DNA of 64,000 nucleotides from Streptomyces sp. NBC_00236 (GTDB lineage: Bacteria > Actinomycetota > Actinomycetes > Streptomycetales > Streptomycetaceae): the NCBI RefSeq assembly GCF_036195045.1, contig NZ_CP108100.1:1240001-1304000 (forward strand), written 5' to 3'. Under the pieces are notes generated by a model. It had not been told where the DNA came from and ran no database searches. It saw nothing but the letters and a program-made list of their open reading frames with translations. This document shows positions 50,350-58,937 of this stretch, in pieces (the first letter of the stretch is position 1; each line of letters starts with the position of its first letter). The translations under genes and the position numbers were made by a program.

Positions 50350-51276
50350 TCAGGGGGCGACGGAGCTGCCGACGCCCCCGCCGGTCCCGCTGTCGCCGAG
50401 GGGCCGGATGCCCTTGGTCAGGGTGTCCATGAGGGCGAGCGGCACACCGTCGGGCCCGGCGTCGAAGGCGTACCGGACGACGACGGGCGACTCACTGCCG
50501 ACGGGCGAGGGGAAGGCGAGCGACTGCACATAGCCGCCCCGCCCCTTGCCCGTGACGACCCGCCAGCGCACCTGGTAGCCGGTGCGTCCGGCGACGCTGA
50601 CCGGGCCGGCGGCGATCTGACGGTGGGAGACGATCCCGCCGTGGATCCGCCGGCCGACGACGTCCTCGTCGTACGCCCGGTCCGCGGCGGCTCCGATGTC
50701 CTGCCGGGCGAGCGCCTCGGGGGTGGTGACGTCGGTGCCGCTCGGGGTGCGGGTGGTCACCGTGCCGTGGTAACAGAACGCCGAGGAGGCACCGGGGCAG
50801 TCGTAGGAGCCGGTGGTGCGCATCGTGAGCAGCTGCTCGACGGTGTTCTCGGGCCGCTCCCAGCCGTCCGGGATCGGCAGCGTGATGCCGTTGAGCTGGT
50901 CGACGAGCACGTCGGGGTCCTCGCCGGCCGCCGAGGGGTCCGGCGACGGGCTGTCGTCGCCGGGGGCTCCGTCACCGGTGTCCGCAGGGCTCGGGGCGGA
51001 GGAACGGTCCGACCGGGTCGCGGTGGGTTCGGGCCCGTCGCCCCGGCCGAGCAGCATCGCACCCGTCACGGCCACGACGACGACGGCCATACCCGTGGCC
51101 ACGAGCGCGATGATCCTGGCAGCCGGGGAGCCGCCGCCTCCCCGGCCGGGCCCGGACTGCTGGATCACGGTGGCGGCGGTGCGGGTGTGGGCGGTCCAGG
51201 CCGCCCCGTCCCACCACCGCTCACAGCCGGGGGCGGCCGTGTCCGGGTACCAGCCGGGCGGGGTGGGACTGCTCAT
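50350..51276 (-). CDS. DUF2510 membrane-anchored protein
   Basis: 308 residues. N-terminal DUF2510 (PPGWYPDTAAPGCERWWDGAAWTAHTR), one membrane helix (AARIIALVATGMAVVVVAVTGAMLL), a Ser/Pro/Asp-rich linker and an outer domain with Cys in YDCPGASSAFCYHG. DUF2510 is a short cytosolic Trp-rich module of unknown role in actinobacteria. TAGAGT (51288-51283) six bases before the ATG indicates a leaderless transcript. Confidence 0.8.
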   Translation of the reverse strand: MSSPTPPGWYPDTAAPGCERWWDGAAWTAHTRTAATVIQQSGPGRGGGGSPAARIIALVATGMAVVVVAVTGAMLLGRGDGPEPTATRSDRSSAPSPADTGDGAPGDDSPSPDPSAAGEDPDVLVDQLNGITLPIPDGWERPENTVEQLLTMRTTGSYDCPGASSAFCYHGTVTTRTPSGTDVTTPEALARQDIGAAADRAYDEDVVGRRIHGGIVSHRQIAAGPVSVAGRTGYQVRWRVVTGKGRGGYVQSLAFPSPVGSESPVVVRYAFDAGPDGVPLALMDTLTKGIRPLGDSGTGGGVGSSVAP

Positions 51277-51308
51277 GGCCTCACTCTAGGTTCCGGACCC
51301 GGGGCCTC

Positions 51309-52097
51309 CTACAGCGGTGTGACGTACGCCCCGGAGATCCCGCCGTCGACGAGGAAGTCGGTGGCGTTGACGAACGAGGAGTCGTCGCTCGCCAGGAACG
51401 CGACGGCGGCCGCGATCTCCGTCGCCTCGGCGAACCGGCCGAGCGGAATGTGCACGAGCCGGCGGGCCGCGCGCTCCGGGTCCTTGGCGAAGAGTTCCTG
51501 GAGCAGCGGGGTGTTCACGGGCCCCGGGCACAGGGCGTTGACCCGGATGCCCTCGCGGGCGAACTGGATCCCCAGTTCGCGCGACATCGCCAGCACGCCG
51601 CCCTTGGAGGCGGTGTACGAGATCTGGGAGGTCGCCGCCCCCATCCTGGCGACGAAGGACGCGGTGTTGATGATCGAGCCCCGGCCCTGGCGCCGCATGT
51701 ACGGCAGGGCCGCCTTGCAGCACAGGTAGACGGAAGTGAGGTTGACGTCCTGGACGCGCTTCCACGCCTCCAGTCCGGTGGTGAGGATGGAGTCGTCGTC
51801 GGGCGGTGAGATGCCCGCGTTGTTGAAGGCGATGTCGACGGAGCCGTAGGTGTCGTACGCCGCCTTGAACAGGGCCTCGACCTGTTCGGGGTCGGTGACG
51901 TCCACGCGTACGAAGAGGCCGCCGACCGCTTCGGCGGCCGCCTTGCCCGCGGTCTCGTCGATGTCGCCGCAGACCACGTGCGCCCCCTCGGTGGCGAGCC
52001 GGTGGGCGGTGGCGAGGCCGATGCCGCTGCCGGCGCCGGTGATGACGGCGGTGCGGCCTACGAGGCGACGGCAGATGTTCTCGTTGTCCGTGGTCAT
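51309..52097 (-). CDS. Short-chain dehydrogenase/reductase of the glnA4 operon
   Basis: 262 residues, classical SDR. TAVITGAGSGIGLATA (NAD(P) binding), NNAG (AFNNAGISPP), catalytic Ser-Tyr-Lys with YTASKGG, and NATDFLVDGG. Acidic GDID after strand 2 suggests NAD+. Begins five bases after the aldehyde dehydrogenase stop. By context it handles an intermediate of ethanolamine or polyamine catabolism; this is inference. Confidence 0.88.
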   Translation of the reverse strand: MTTDNENICRRLVGRTAVITGAGSGIGLATAHRLATEGAHVVCGDIDETAGKAAAEAVGGLFVRVDVTDPEQVEALFKAAYDTYGSVDIAFNNAGISPPDDDSILTTGLEAWKRVQDVNLTSVYLCCKAALPYMRRQGRGSIINTASFVARMGAATSQISYTASKGGVLAMSRELGIQFAREGIRVNALCPGPVNTPLLQELFAKDPERAARRLVHIPLGRFAEATEIAAAVAFLASDDSSFVNATDFLVDGGISGAYVTPL

Positions 52098-52102
52098 ACC
52101 GT

Positions 52103-53479
52103 TCAGGCCTCCGTGCTGAGGAAGACGTTCTTGGTTTCGGTGAAGGCGGTGAGGGCGTCCGGGCCCAGTTCCCGGCCGAGGCCCGACTGCTTGAACCCGC
52201 CGAACGGGGTCCAGTAGCGGACCGCGGAGTGGGAGTTGACGGAGAGGTTGCCCGCCCGGACGGCCTGCGCGACGCGCAGTGCGCGTCCCACGTCGCGGGT
52301 CCACAGAGAGCCCGCGAGGCCGTACTCGGTGGCGTTGGCGAGCCGGACGGCGTCCGCCTCGTCCTCGAAGGGCAGGACGACGGCGACCGGTCCGAAGACC
52401 TCCTCGGTGGCGACGGGCGCGTGTGCGGGTACGCCGGTGAGGACGGTCGGCGGGAACCAGAACCCGGGGCCCTCGGGCGCGCTGCCGCGGAGCGCGGCGG
52501 CGTCCTCGGGGACGTAGCCCCGTACCCGTTCCAGTTGGGTACGTGAGATGAGCGGGCCCATCTGCGTCTTCTCGTCGGCGGGGTCGCCGACGACGACCGC
52601 GGCGAGGGCAGGGGCGAGGAGTTCCAGGAAGCGGTCGTACACGGAGCGCTGGACGAGGATCCGGGTGCGGGCGCAGCAGTCCTGGCCGGCGTTGTCCAGG
52701 AAGGACAGCGGGGCGGCGGCAGCGGCGGCTTCGAGGTCGGCGTCCGCGAAGACGATGTTGGGGCTCTTGCCGCCGAGTTCGAGGGTGAGCCGTTTCACGT
52801 GTCCGGCGCACTTGGCCATGATCTGTTTGCCGACCCGGGTGGAGCCGGTGAAGACGATCTTGGCGACTCCGGGGTGTTCGACCAGCGCGTCGCCGGCCTC
52901 GTCGCCGGCGCCCGGCAGTACCTGGAGGAGGTGTTCGGGAAGGCCTGCCTCCCGGGCGAGTTCCGCGAGCCGCAGCGCGGTCAGCGGGGTGGTCTCGGCG
53001 GGTTTGAGGATCACGGCGTTGCCCGCCGCGAGGGCGGGGGCCGTCCCCCACGCGGCGATCGGCATGGGGAAGTTCCACGGGGCGATCACCCCGATGACGC
53101 CGAGGGGTTCGAGCAGCGTGAGGTCGATGCCGCCGGGGACGGGGATCTGCCGGCCGCTGAGCCGTTCCACTCCCCCGGCGGCGAAGTCGAGCAGATCGCG
53201 GACGTTGCCCGCCTCCCAGCGCGCGTTGCCGATCGTGTGCCCGGCCTCCAGGACCTCCAGCCGGGCCAGCTCCTCGGTGTGGGAGTCGACGGCGACCGCG
53301 AACCGGCGCAGCAGCCGGGCCCGGTCGGCGGGGGCGAGCGCGGCCCAGACCTGCTGGGCGGCGGCGGCGCGGCCGACGGCGGTGTGCACCTCGGCCGCCG
53401 TGGTGGCGGGGACGGTGGCGAGGAGTTCCTCCGTCGCCGGGTTCAGTACCTGGTGCTCGCGGATCAAGAGGGTCCTCAC
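52103..53479 (-). CDS. Aldehyde dehydrogenase of the glnA4 operon
   Basis: 458 residues, NAD(P)-dependent. LELGGKSPNIVFADADLE (general-base Glu), catalytic Cys in LDNAGQDCCARTRIL, EEVFGPV and the C-terminal FGGFKQSGLGRELG. GTG 53479 overlaps the glnA4 stop (GTGA). Expected role: oxidising the gamma-glutamylated aldehyde made from ethanolamine or a polyamine. Confidence 0.92.
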   Translation of the reverse strand: MRTLLIREHQVLNPATEELLATVPATTAAEVHTAVGRAAAAQQVWAALAPADRARLLRRFAVAVDSHTEELARLEVLEAGHTIGNARWEAGNVRDLLDFAAGGVERLSGRQIPVPGGIDLTLLEPLGVIGVIAPWNFPMPIAAWGTAPALAAGNAVILKPAETTPLTALRLAELAREAGLPEHLLQVLPGAGDEAGDALVEHPGVAKIVFTGSTRVGKQIMAKCAGHVKRLTLELGGKSPNIVFADADLEAAAAAAPLSFLDNAGQDCCARTRILVQRSVYDRFLELLAPALAAVVVGDPADEKTQMGPLISRTQLERVRGYVPEDAAALRGSAPEGPGFWFPPTVLTGVPAHAPVATEEVFGPVAVVLPFEDEADAVRLANATEYGLAGSLWTRDVGRALRVAQAVRAGNLSVNSHSAVRYWTPFGGFKQSGLGRELGPDALTAFTETKNVFLSTEA

Positions 53480-54843
53480 AGGCGTTCGAAGGAGCGTCGG
53501 AGCTCCCAGTCGGTCACCGCTGCGTCGAAGGCGTCGAGCTCGACGCGTGCCATGTTCCGGTAGTGCGCGACGACTTCCTCACCGAAGGCTTCCCGGGCGA
53601 TCTCGCTGTGCTCCCAGAGTCCGGCCGCCTCGCGCAGGCTGGTGGGGACGTGGTCGTACGCGGCGGCGTAGGCGTTGCCCTCGCACGGTTCGGGGAGTTC
53701 CAGTGCGTGCTCGATGCCGTACAGGCCCGCGGCGACGAGTCCGGCGACGGCGAGGTACGGGTTGACGTCGCCGCCCGGGAGGCGGTTCTCCAGGCGCAGG
53801 GACGGGCCGTGGCCCACGACGCGCAGGGCGCAGGTGCGGTTGTCATGGCCCCAGGCGACGGCGGTCGGGGCGAAGGAACCTGGCTGGAAGCGTTTGTACG
53901 AGTTGATGTTCGGCGCGTACAGGAGGGAGAAGTCGCGCAGGGCGGCGAGCTGGCCGGCCAGGAAGTGGCGCATCACCGGGGACATGGTGCCGTCGGTGTC
54001 CGCCATGACGCTGTGTCCGGGCGCGCCGGTGGACCGGAGCGAGAGGTGGATGTGGCACGAGTTGCCTTCGCGCTCGTTGAACTTGGCCATGAAGGTGAGC
54101 GCGACGCCCTCCTGTGCGGCGATCTCCTTGGCGCCCGTCTTGTAGACGGCGTGCTGGTCGCAGGTGACCAGGGCCTCGTCGTACCGGAACACGATCTCGT
54201 GCTGGCCGGGGTTGCACTCGCCCTTGGCGGACTCGACGGTGAGTCCCGCGCCCGCCATCTCGTTGCGGATGCGGCGCAGCAGCGGTTCGATGCGGCCGGT
54301 GCCGAGGACGGAGTAGTCGACGTTGTACTGGTTGACCGGGGTCAGGTCGCGGTAGCCGCGGTCCCAGGCCTGTTCGTAGGTGTCCTTGAAGACGATGAAC
54401 TCGAGCTCGGTGCCGGCGTGGGCCGTGTAGCCGTGCGCTGCGAGGCGTTCCAGCTGGCGGCGCAGGATCTGGCGGGGCGCGGCGGTGACGGGTGAGCCGT
54501 CGGCCCAGGCGAGGTCGGCGGTGACCATCGCGGTGGCCTCGTTCCACGGCACCATGCGCAGGGTGCCGAGATCGGGGTGCATGGCGAAGTCGCCGTAGCC
54601 GCGGTCCCAGGAGGACATGGCGTACCCGTCGACGGTGTTCATGTCGGTGTCGACGGCGAGGAGGTAGTTGCAGCCCTCGGTGCCGTGCCGGACGACCTCG
54701 TCGAGGAAGAAGGCGGCGGCGAAGCGTTTGCCCTGGAGGCGTCCCTGCATGTCGGGGAAGGCCAGGACCACGGTGTCGATCTCACCGCTGTCGACGAGGA
54801 GGCGGAGTTCCTCGACGGCGAGCGGGGCTGTTCGGTCGGACAC
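53476..54843 (-). CDS. glnA4: Glutamine-synthetase-like gamma-glutamylethanolamide/polyamine synthetase
   Basis: 455 residues. GS fold: beta-grasp N-domain, catalytic AGTELEFIVF, VESAKGECNPGQHEIVFRY, SCHIHLSL and NRTCALRVVG. Divergence from true GS, together with the aldehyde dehydrogenase and SDR genes and the divergent amidohydrolase, matches S. coelicolor GlnA4 (SCO1613), which as I recall glutamylates ethanolamine. GTG 54843 has GAGGAGAGG upstream. In S. coelicolor I recall a GntR gene between this and the amidohydrolase; here only 114 bp separate them. Confidence 0.88.
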   Translation of the reverse strand: MSDRTAPLAVEELRLLVDSGEIDTVVLAFPDMQGRLQGKRFAAAFFLDEVVRHGTEGCNYLLAVDTDMNTVDGYAMSSWDRGYGDFAMHPDLGTLRMVPWNEATAMVTADLAWADGSPVTAAPRQILRRQLERLAAHGYTAHAGTELEFIVFKDTYEQAWDRGYRDLTPVNQYNVDYSVLGTGRIEPLLRRIRNEMAGAGLTVESAKGECNPGQHEIVFRYDEALVTCDQHAVYKTGAKEIAAQEGVALTFMAKFNEREGNSCHIHLSLRSTGAPGHSVMADTDGTMSPVMRHFLAGQLAALRDFSLLYAPNINSYKRFQPGSFAPTAVAWGHDNRTCALRVVGHGPSLRLENRLPGGDVNPYLAVAGLVAAGLYGIEHALELPEPCEGNAYAAAYDHVPTSLREAAGLWEHSEIAREAFGEEVVAHYRNMARVELDAFDAAVTDWELRRSFERL

Positions 54844-54875
54844 GGATGGATCCTCTCCTCGCGGGCCGACAGATG

Positions 54876-54909
54876 ATCCAAATCTACGGGCGGGGCAAGG
54901 GATTTGGAT
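54876..54909. promoter_or_regulatory. Inverted repeat in the glnA4/amidohydrolase divergent promoter
   Basis: ATCCAAATC (54876-54884) and GATTTGGAT (54901-54909) are perfect complements 16 nt apart. -10-like TACGGT (54909-54914) for the amidohydrolase and TAGATT (minus) for glnA4 overlap them. Likely regulator site for the island. Confidence 0.6.
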
Positions 54910-54957
54910 ACGGTGCCGGTTCGTTCCGCGTGCCGTGCGAGTGAAGTGAGGCGTCCG

Positions 54958-55656
54958 ATGAACCGTCCTGTGATCGGGATCAGCACCTATCTGGTGGCTT
55001 CGGCGCGCTGGGGCGTCTGGGACCTTCCGGCCACGCTCCTGCCCGCCGGTTACGCCCGGCTGGTCCGGGAGGCGGGCGGGGTGGCAGTGCTGCTGCCGCC
55101 GGACGAGCCGGAGTGCGCGGCGTCGGTGGTGGCCCGGCTCGACGGGGTGGTGGTGGCGGGCGGGCCGGATGTGGATCCCGCGCGGTACGGAGCGGAGCGC
55201 GACCCGCGGACCGGGCCGCCCGCGCCCGAGCGGGACGGCTGGGAGGCGGCGCTGACGGGGGCGGCGCTGGGATCGGGCACGCCGCTGCTCGGGATCTGCC
55301 GCGGGATGCAGGTGCTGAACGTGGCGCTCGGCGGCACGCTGACGCAGCATCTGGACGGGCACACGGGGCCTGACGGGGCGACAGGCGTGTTCGGTACGCA
55401 CCGGGTGACGCCGGTCGCGGGGACGCTGTACGCCTCGGTGGCGCCCGGCCCGTGCGACGTACCGACCTACCACCACCAGGCCGTGGACCGGCTCGGCGCG
55501 GGTCTGGTGGCCTCGGCGCACGCGGCGGACGGCACGGTGGAGGCGGTCGAGCTGCCCGGGCAGGGGTGGGTGCTCGGGGTGCAGTGGCATCCGGAGATGG
55601 GCGACGACGTGCGGGTGATGGGGGCGTTGGTGGCGGCGGCCTCGGCTGCGGGCTGA
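54958..55656 (+). CDS. PuuD-like gamma-glutamyl amidohydrolase
   Basis: 232 residues, class-I glutamine-amidotransferase fold. Nucleophile Cys114 (LGICRGMQ), His211 and Glu213 (VQWHPE), and VVVAGGPDVDPARYG. Relatives cleave the gamma-glutamyl group from glutamylated GABA or other glutamylated products. Divergent from glnA4, so it probably removes the tag that GlnA4 adds. ATG 54958 has GTGAGG seven bases upstream. Confidence 0.9.
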   Translation: MNRPVIGISTYLVASARWGVWDLPATLLPAGYARLVREAGGVAVLLPPDEPECAASVVARLDGVVVAGGPDVDPARYGAERDPRTGPPAPERDGWEAALTGAALGSGTPLLGICRGMQVLNVALGGTLTQHLDGHTGPDGATGVFGTHRVTPVAGTLYASVAPGPCDVPTYHHQAVDRLGAGLVASAHAADGTVEAVELPGQGWVLGVQWHPEMGDDVRVMGALVAAASAAG

Positions 55657-55828
55657 GATGTCCGGTGGTCCTCGCGGGAACGGCCGCGGGCCCGGGCGGC
55701 CACCGGCATCCGCGCGGCGTAGCGTGGTGAGGAGAAGAGTGTTCGTCGCCGTCTCGTCGAGCCGCCCACCGTGAGTGCGGCTGTCCGTTCCGCCTCCTTC
55801 TCGTGGCGCGGTCCCGAGAGGAGGAACG

Positions 55829-56893
55829 ATGTCCGTCACAACGCCGGATGCGGTGAAGCAGGAAGCGTTCGCGGGCCGCATGGTCCAAGTGGTGAACGAC
55901 ACCTGCCTGGGTCTGATGGCGGGTCTGGGTCACCAGAGCGGTCTGTTCGACCGGATGGCCACGATGGCGCCTGCCACGAGTGCGGAGATCGCGCGGGCCG
56001 CCGGTCTGAACGAGCGTTATGTCCGGGAGTGGCTGGGCGCGATGGTCGTCGGAGGCTTCGTGGACTACGAGCCCGAGCAGGGCACGTACGCGCTGCCGCC
56101 CGAGCACGCCGCCTCGCTGACACGGGCGGCCGGGCCGGACAATCTGGCCAGGATCGCGCAGGACTTCGGCATGATGGGCGAGGTCGAGCAGCAGGTCCTG
56201 GAGGCCTTCCGTACCGGGGCCGGGCTGCCGTATTCGGCGTATCCGCGGTTCCAGGGCCTCCAGGCGGAGGAGTCCGCCGAGGTCTTCGACCTGGCGCTCG
56301 TGAACGGGATCGTGCCGCTGGTGCCCGGTCTCACGGAGCGGCTGCGCTCCGGCATCGAGGTGCTGGACATCGGTACCGGTCACGGTCACGCGGTCAACGT
56401 CCTGGCCCGGGCCTTCCCGGCGAGCCGTTTCCAGGGGCTCGACATGTCCGAGGAGGGCATCGCCGCCGCGCGTGCCGAGGCCGCCGCGCTGGGGCTGGCC
56501 AACACCGCTTTCGACATCGGCGACTGCGCCGAGGTGTCGGGCTCGTACGACCTGATCACGGCGTTCGACGTCATCCACGACCTGGCCCGGCCGGCCCGCG
56601 CGCTGGCCTGTGTCGCCGCCGCGCTGGCCGAGGGCGGTGTGTTCCTGATGGGGGACATCGCGGCGTCCAGCCGCCTGGAGGAGAACATCGACCACCCGCT
56701 GGGCCCCGCGCTGTACACGTTCTCGGTGTTCTACTGCATGAGCGTCTCGCTGGGCGAGGGCGGTGAGGGTCTGGGCACCGTATGGGGTGAGCAGACCGCC
56801 CGGAAGATGCTGGGCGAGGCGGGTTTCGGCCGGATCGACACCCAGCGGGTCGAGGGCGACATCCTGAACGTGTATTACGTGGCGCGGCGCTGA
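55829..56893 (+). CDS. SAM-dependent methyltransferase with N-terminal winged helix
   Basis: 354 residues. The N-terminal region (TSAEIARAAGLNERYVREWLGAMVVGGFVDYE) is the winged-helix/dimerisation domain of O-methyltransferase-like proteins; motif I is EVLDIGTGHGHAVNVLA, and FDVIHDLARPARAL is motif II-III. Similar to Mycobacterium Rv2258c-type proteins. Substrate unknown. ATG 55829 follows AGAGGAGG. Convergent with the APH-like gene (15-bp gap). Confidence 0.82.
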   Translation: MSVTTPDAVKQEAFAGRMVQVVNDTCLGLMAGLGHQSGLFDRMATMAPATSAEIARAAGLNERYVREWLGAMVVGGFVDYEPEQGTYALPPEHAASLTRAAGPDNLARIAQDFGMMGEVEQQVLEAFRTGAGLPYSAYPRFQGLQAEESAEVFDLALVNGIVPLVPGLTERLRSGIEVLDIGTGHGHAVNVLARAFPASRFQGLDMSEEGIAAARAEAAALGLANTAFDIGDCAEVSGSYDLITAFDVIHDLARPARALACVAAALAEGGVFLMGDIAASSRLEENIDHPLGPALYTFSVFYCMSVSLGEGGEGLGTVWGEQTARKMLGEAGFGRIDTQRVEGDILNVYYVARR

Positions 56894-56908
56894 GTGGTGT
56901 CGCCGCGG

Positions 56909-57868
56909 TCAGTCGCCGAGCCGGTGGTCGGGCCGGCGTCGCAGCCAGTCCAGCGCGGCCGCACCCTGGGCCGCCTGGAACGCCCTGAGCGTCGGCAGGC
57001 CCGGCAGGTCGGGGCGCAAGGAATGCGCGACGAAGTAGCCGGCCAGCGCGGCAAGTACCGCGGTGACCCCGGCGGGGTCGGCGTCCCGGCCGAGCGGGTG
57101 GGCCGTGAAGACGGCCTCCGGGTCGGGGCCGCCCTGGGCCGCCACGCACGGCAGCATCGTCAGCAGGTCGAACCAGGGCGCCGCGCGCATCGCATGGGGC
57201 CAGTCGACGAAGACGACACGGTCCTCGGTGAGCAGGATGTTGTCGGCGCGCAGATCGCCGTGGGCGAGGCTGTCGCCGGTGGCGGGCTCCTCCCAGCCGG
57301 ACTCCAGTTCCGCGAGCGCGCCGGGCCGGCGGGCCGCCCAGGGGTCCAGCCGTGTGGTGTCACCCACCGCGTGCAGGGTCCGCCAGCCGGTGAACAACGC
57401 GGTCTTGCCGGCGGCGGCCGGGGGCGCGTCCACCTGGGCCGGGGCGAGGGTGCGCGACAGGTCGCCGACTGCCACCAGGACGCGTTCCAGCTCGGCCGGG
57501 TCCCAGGGGACGCGGGGCTGCCGGCCGTCGATGTTTTCCAGGACGAGGGCGACGCAGGTGCCGTCGTCGTACGAGCCGAGCAGTTTCGGTACGGGGGCGT
57601 GCGGCGGGAGTGCCGCGGTGTTCCGGGCCTCGGCACGGTGATGGTCCGGGCTGTCGGGGTTGACCTCGGCGCTCACGGCCTTCACGAAGGCGCGGCTCCC
57701 GTCCGCGAGCCGGACCCGGGCGGCGACCCCGGGCGAGAAGCCGCCGCTCTGACTGCGGGCCTCGACGACCGGCGCCCCGAGGATGTCCTGGACGGCGTTC
57801 CGTACGGTGTCGGGCAGGTCGGCCCAGTGGTGGCGGACGCCGGTGGCGGGCGGTGCGGTTACGGTCAT
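56909..57868 (-). CDS. Aminoglycoside phosphotransferase-like kinase
   Basis: 319 residues. Kinase fold of the APH/choline-kinase group: FVKAVS (ATP-Lys), catalytic loop AHGDLRADNILL and the metal Asp in VVFVDWPHAM. Such standalone Streptomyces APH-like proteins rarely have proven drug targets; resistance cannot be claimed. ATG 57868 has AAGGA nine bases upstream. Confidence 0.8.
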   Translation of the reverse strand: MTVTAPPATGVRHHWADLPDTVRNAVQDILGAPVVEARSQSGGFSPGVAARVRLADGSRAFVKAVSAEVNPDSPDHHRAEARNTAALPPHAPVPKLLGSYDDGTCVALVLENIDGRQPRVPWDPAELERVLVAVGDLSRTLAPAQVDAPPAAAGKTALFTGWRTLHAVGDTTRLDPWAARRPGALAELESGWEEPATGDSLAHGDLRADNILLTEDRVVFVDWPHAMRAAPWFDLLTMLPCVAAQGGPDPEAVFTAHPLGRDADPAGVTAVLAALAGYFVAHSLRPDLPGLPTLRAFQAAQGAAALDWLRRRPDHRLGD

Positions 57869-57934
57869 GCGCCCATCCTTCCGGCGTGGACGGTGGGCGG
57901 GCCAGCGGATTTCCGGCGGCTGCGACCGCGCGGT

Positions 57935-58867
57935 TCAGTCGGCGGCGGGGCCCGACCGTGTCAGGGAGAGCAGGTCACGGGCCGGGCCCGTGGGGCGGTG
58001 GCCCGCGGGCCAGACGGCACGGAGCTGGCGGCGCAGGCGGACCCCGGCGATCGGGACCTTGACCAGCCGCCGGGCCGAGAGTTCCTCGCCGAGGGCCAGT
58101 TCGCTCAGGACGCAGGGCCCGGCGCCGCTCTCCGCCGCCCCCTTCACCGCCGTGGTGGACGAGAGCTCCAGGAGCGGCTGGGCCAGTCCCCCGTGCACGG
58201 CGAGGGCGGCGTCCAGGACCTGGCGGGTACCGGAGCCGCGCTCGCGCAGGATCAGCGGTGTTCCGGCCAGCTCGCGCGGGGTCAGCGGGGTGCGGCGGCG
58301 GGCCCAGGCGTGCGAGGGGGCGACCACGACGACGAGGCGGTCGTGCGCGATGACCGTGCCGTCGAGCCCCTCCGGCACGGACAGGCCTTCGACGAAGCCG
58401 AGATCCGCCTCGCCGGTCAGCAGACGCTGGGCGACCACCGCGGAGTTGCCCGCGAGCAGCGAGACCGCGGTGTCGGGCCGTGCACCGCGCAGCGCGATCA
58501 GCCAGCCCGGGAGCAGGTATTCGGCGATGGTCATGGACGCGGCGACCCGCAGCCGGGAGTCGCGGCGGTCCCGCAGCGCCTGGGCGCCCGCGTCGAACGC
58601 CTCGGCGGCCTCGACGACCCGGCGCGCCCAGTCGGTGACGAGCGCTCCCGCATCGGTGAGACGGGAGCCGCGGGGCGAACGGTCGAGGAGGGCGAGGCCC
58701 AACTGTCGTTCCATCGAGCGCATGCGGCTGCTGGCGGCGGGCTGGGTGATGCCGACGTCCCGGGCGGCCCGTCCCAGGCTGCCGTGCCGGGCGACGGCCA
58801 GGAGCAGCTCCAGGGCGCCGAGATCGGGTACCCGGTGGGAGAGGAGTGCGGGTGCGTCGCTGGTCAT
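57935..58867 (-). CDS. LysR family regulator divergent from TDT transporter
   Basis: 310 residues. N-terminal winged helix LELLLAVARHGSLGRAARDVGITQPAASSRMRSMERQLG and a LysR effector domain (VAASMTIAEYLLPGWL; GTPLILRERGSGTRQVLDAAL). It resembles CysB/CbbR-like regulators. It is divergent from a TDT family transporter gene, so it probably controls it. Its start codon lies inside the dyad CATAAG-n5-CTTATG, implying autoregulation. Confidence 0.88.
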   Translation of the reverse strand: MTSDAPALLSHRVPDLGALELLLAVARHGSLGRAARDVGITQPAASSRMRSMERQLGLALLDRSPRGSRLTDAGALVTDWARRVVEAAEAFDAGAQALRDRRDSRLRVAASMTIAEYLLPGWLIALRGARPDTAVSLLAGNSAVVAQRLLTGEADLGFVEGLSVPEGLDGTVIAHDRLVVVVAPSHAWARRRTPLTPRELAGTPLILRERGSGTRQVLDAALAVHGGLAQPLLELSSTTAVKGAAESGAGPCVLSELALGEELSARRLVKVPIAGVRLRRQLRAVWPAGHRPTGPARDLLSLTRSGPAAD

Positions 58868-58881
58868 AAGCCCACCTTATG
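58865..58881. promoter_or_regulatory. LysR-type dyad over the lysR start codon
   Basis: CATAAG-cccac-CTTATG with a further CATAG half-site at 58887. It sits in the 70-bp divergent region between the lysR and transporter genes. Confidence 0.55.
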
Positions 58882-58937
58882 ACCTCATAGGCCGGGACTC
58901 CCTGGTGGGGGACGGCCCGGTTGCCGAGAATCATGGC

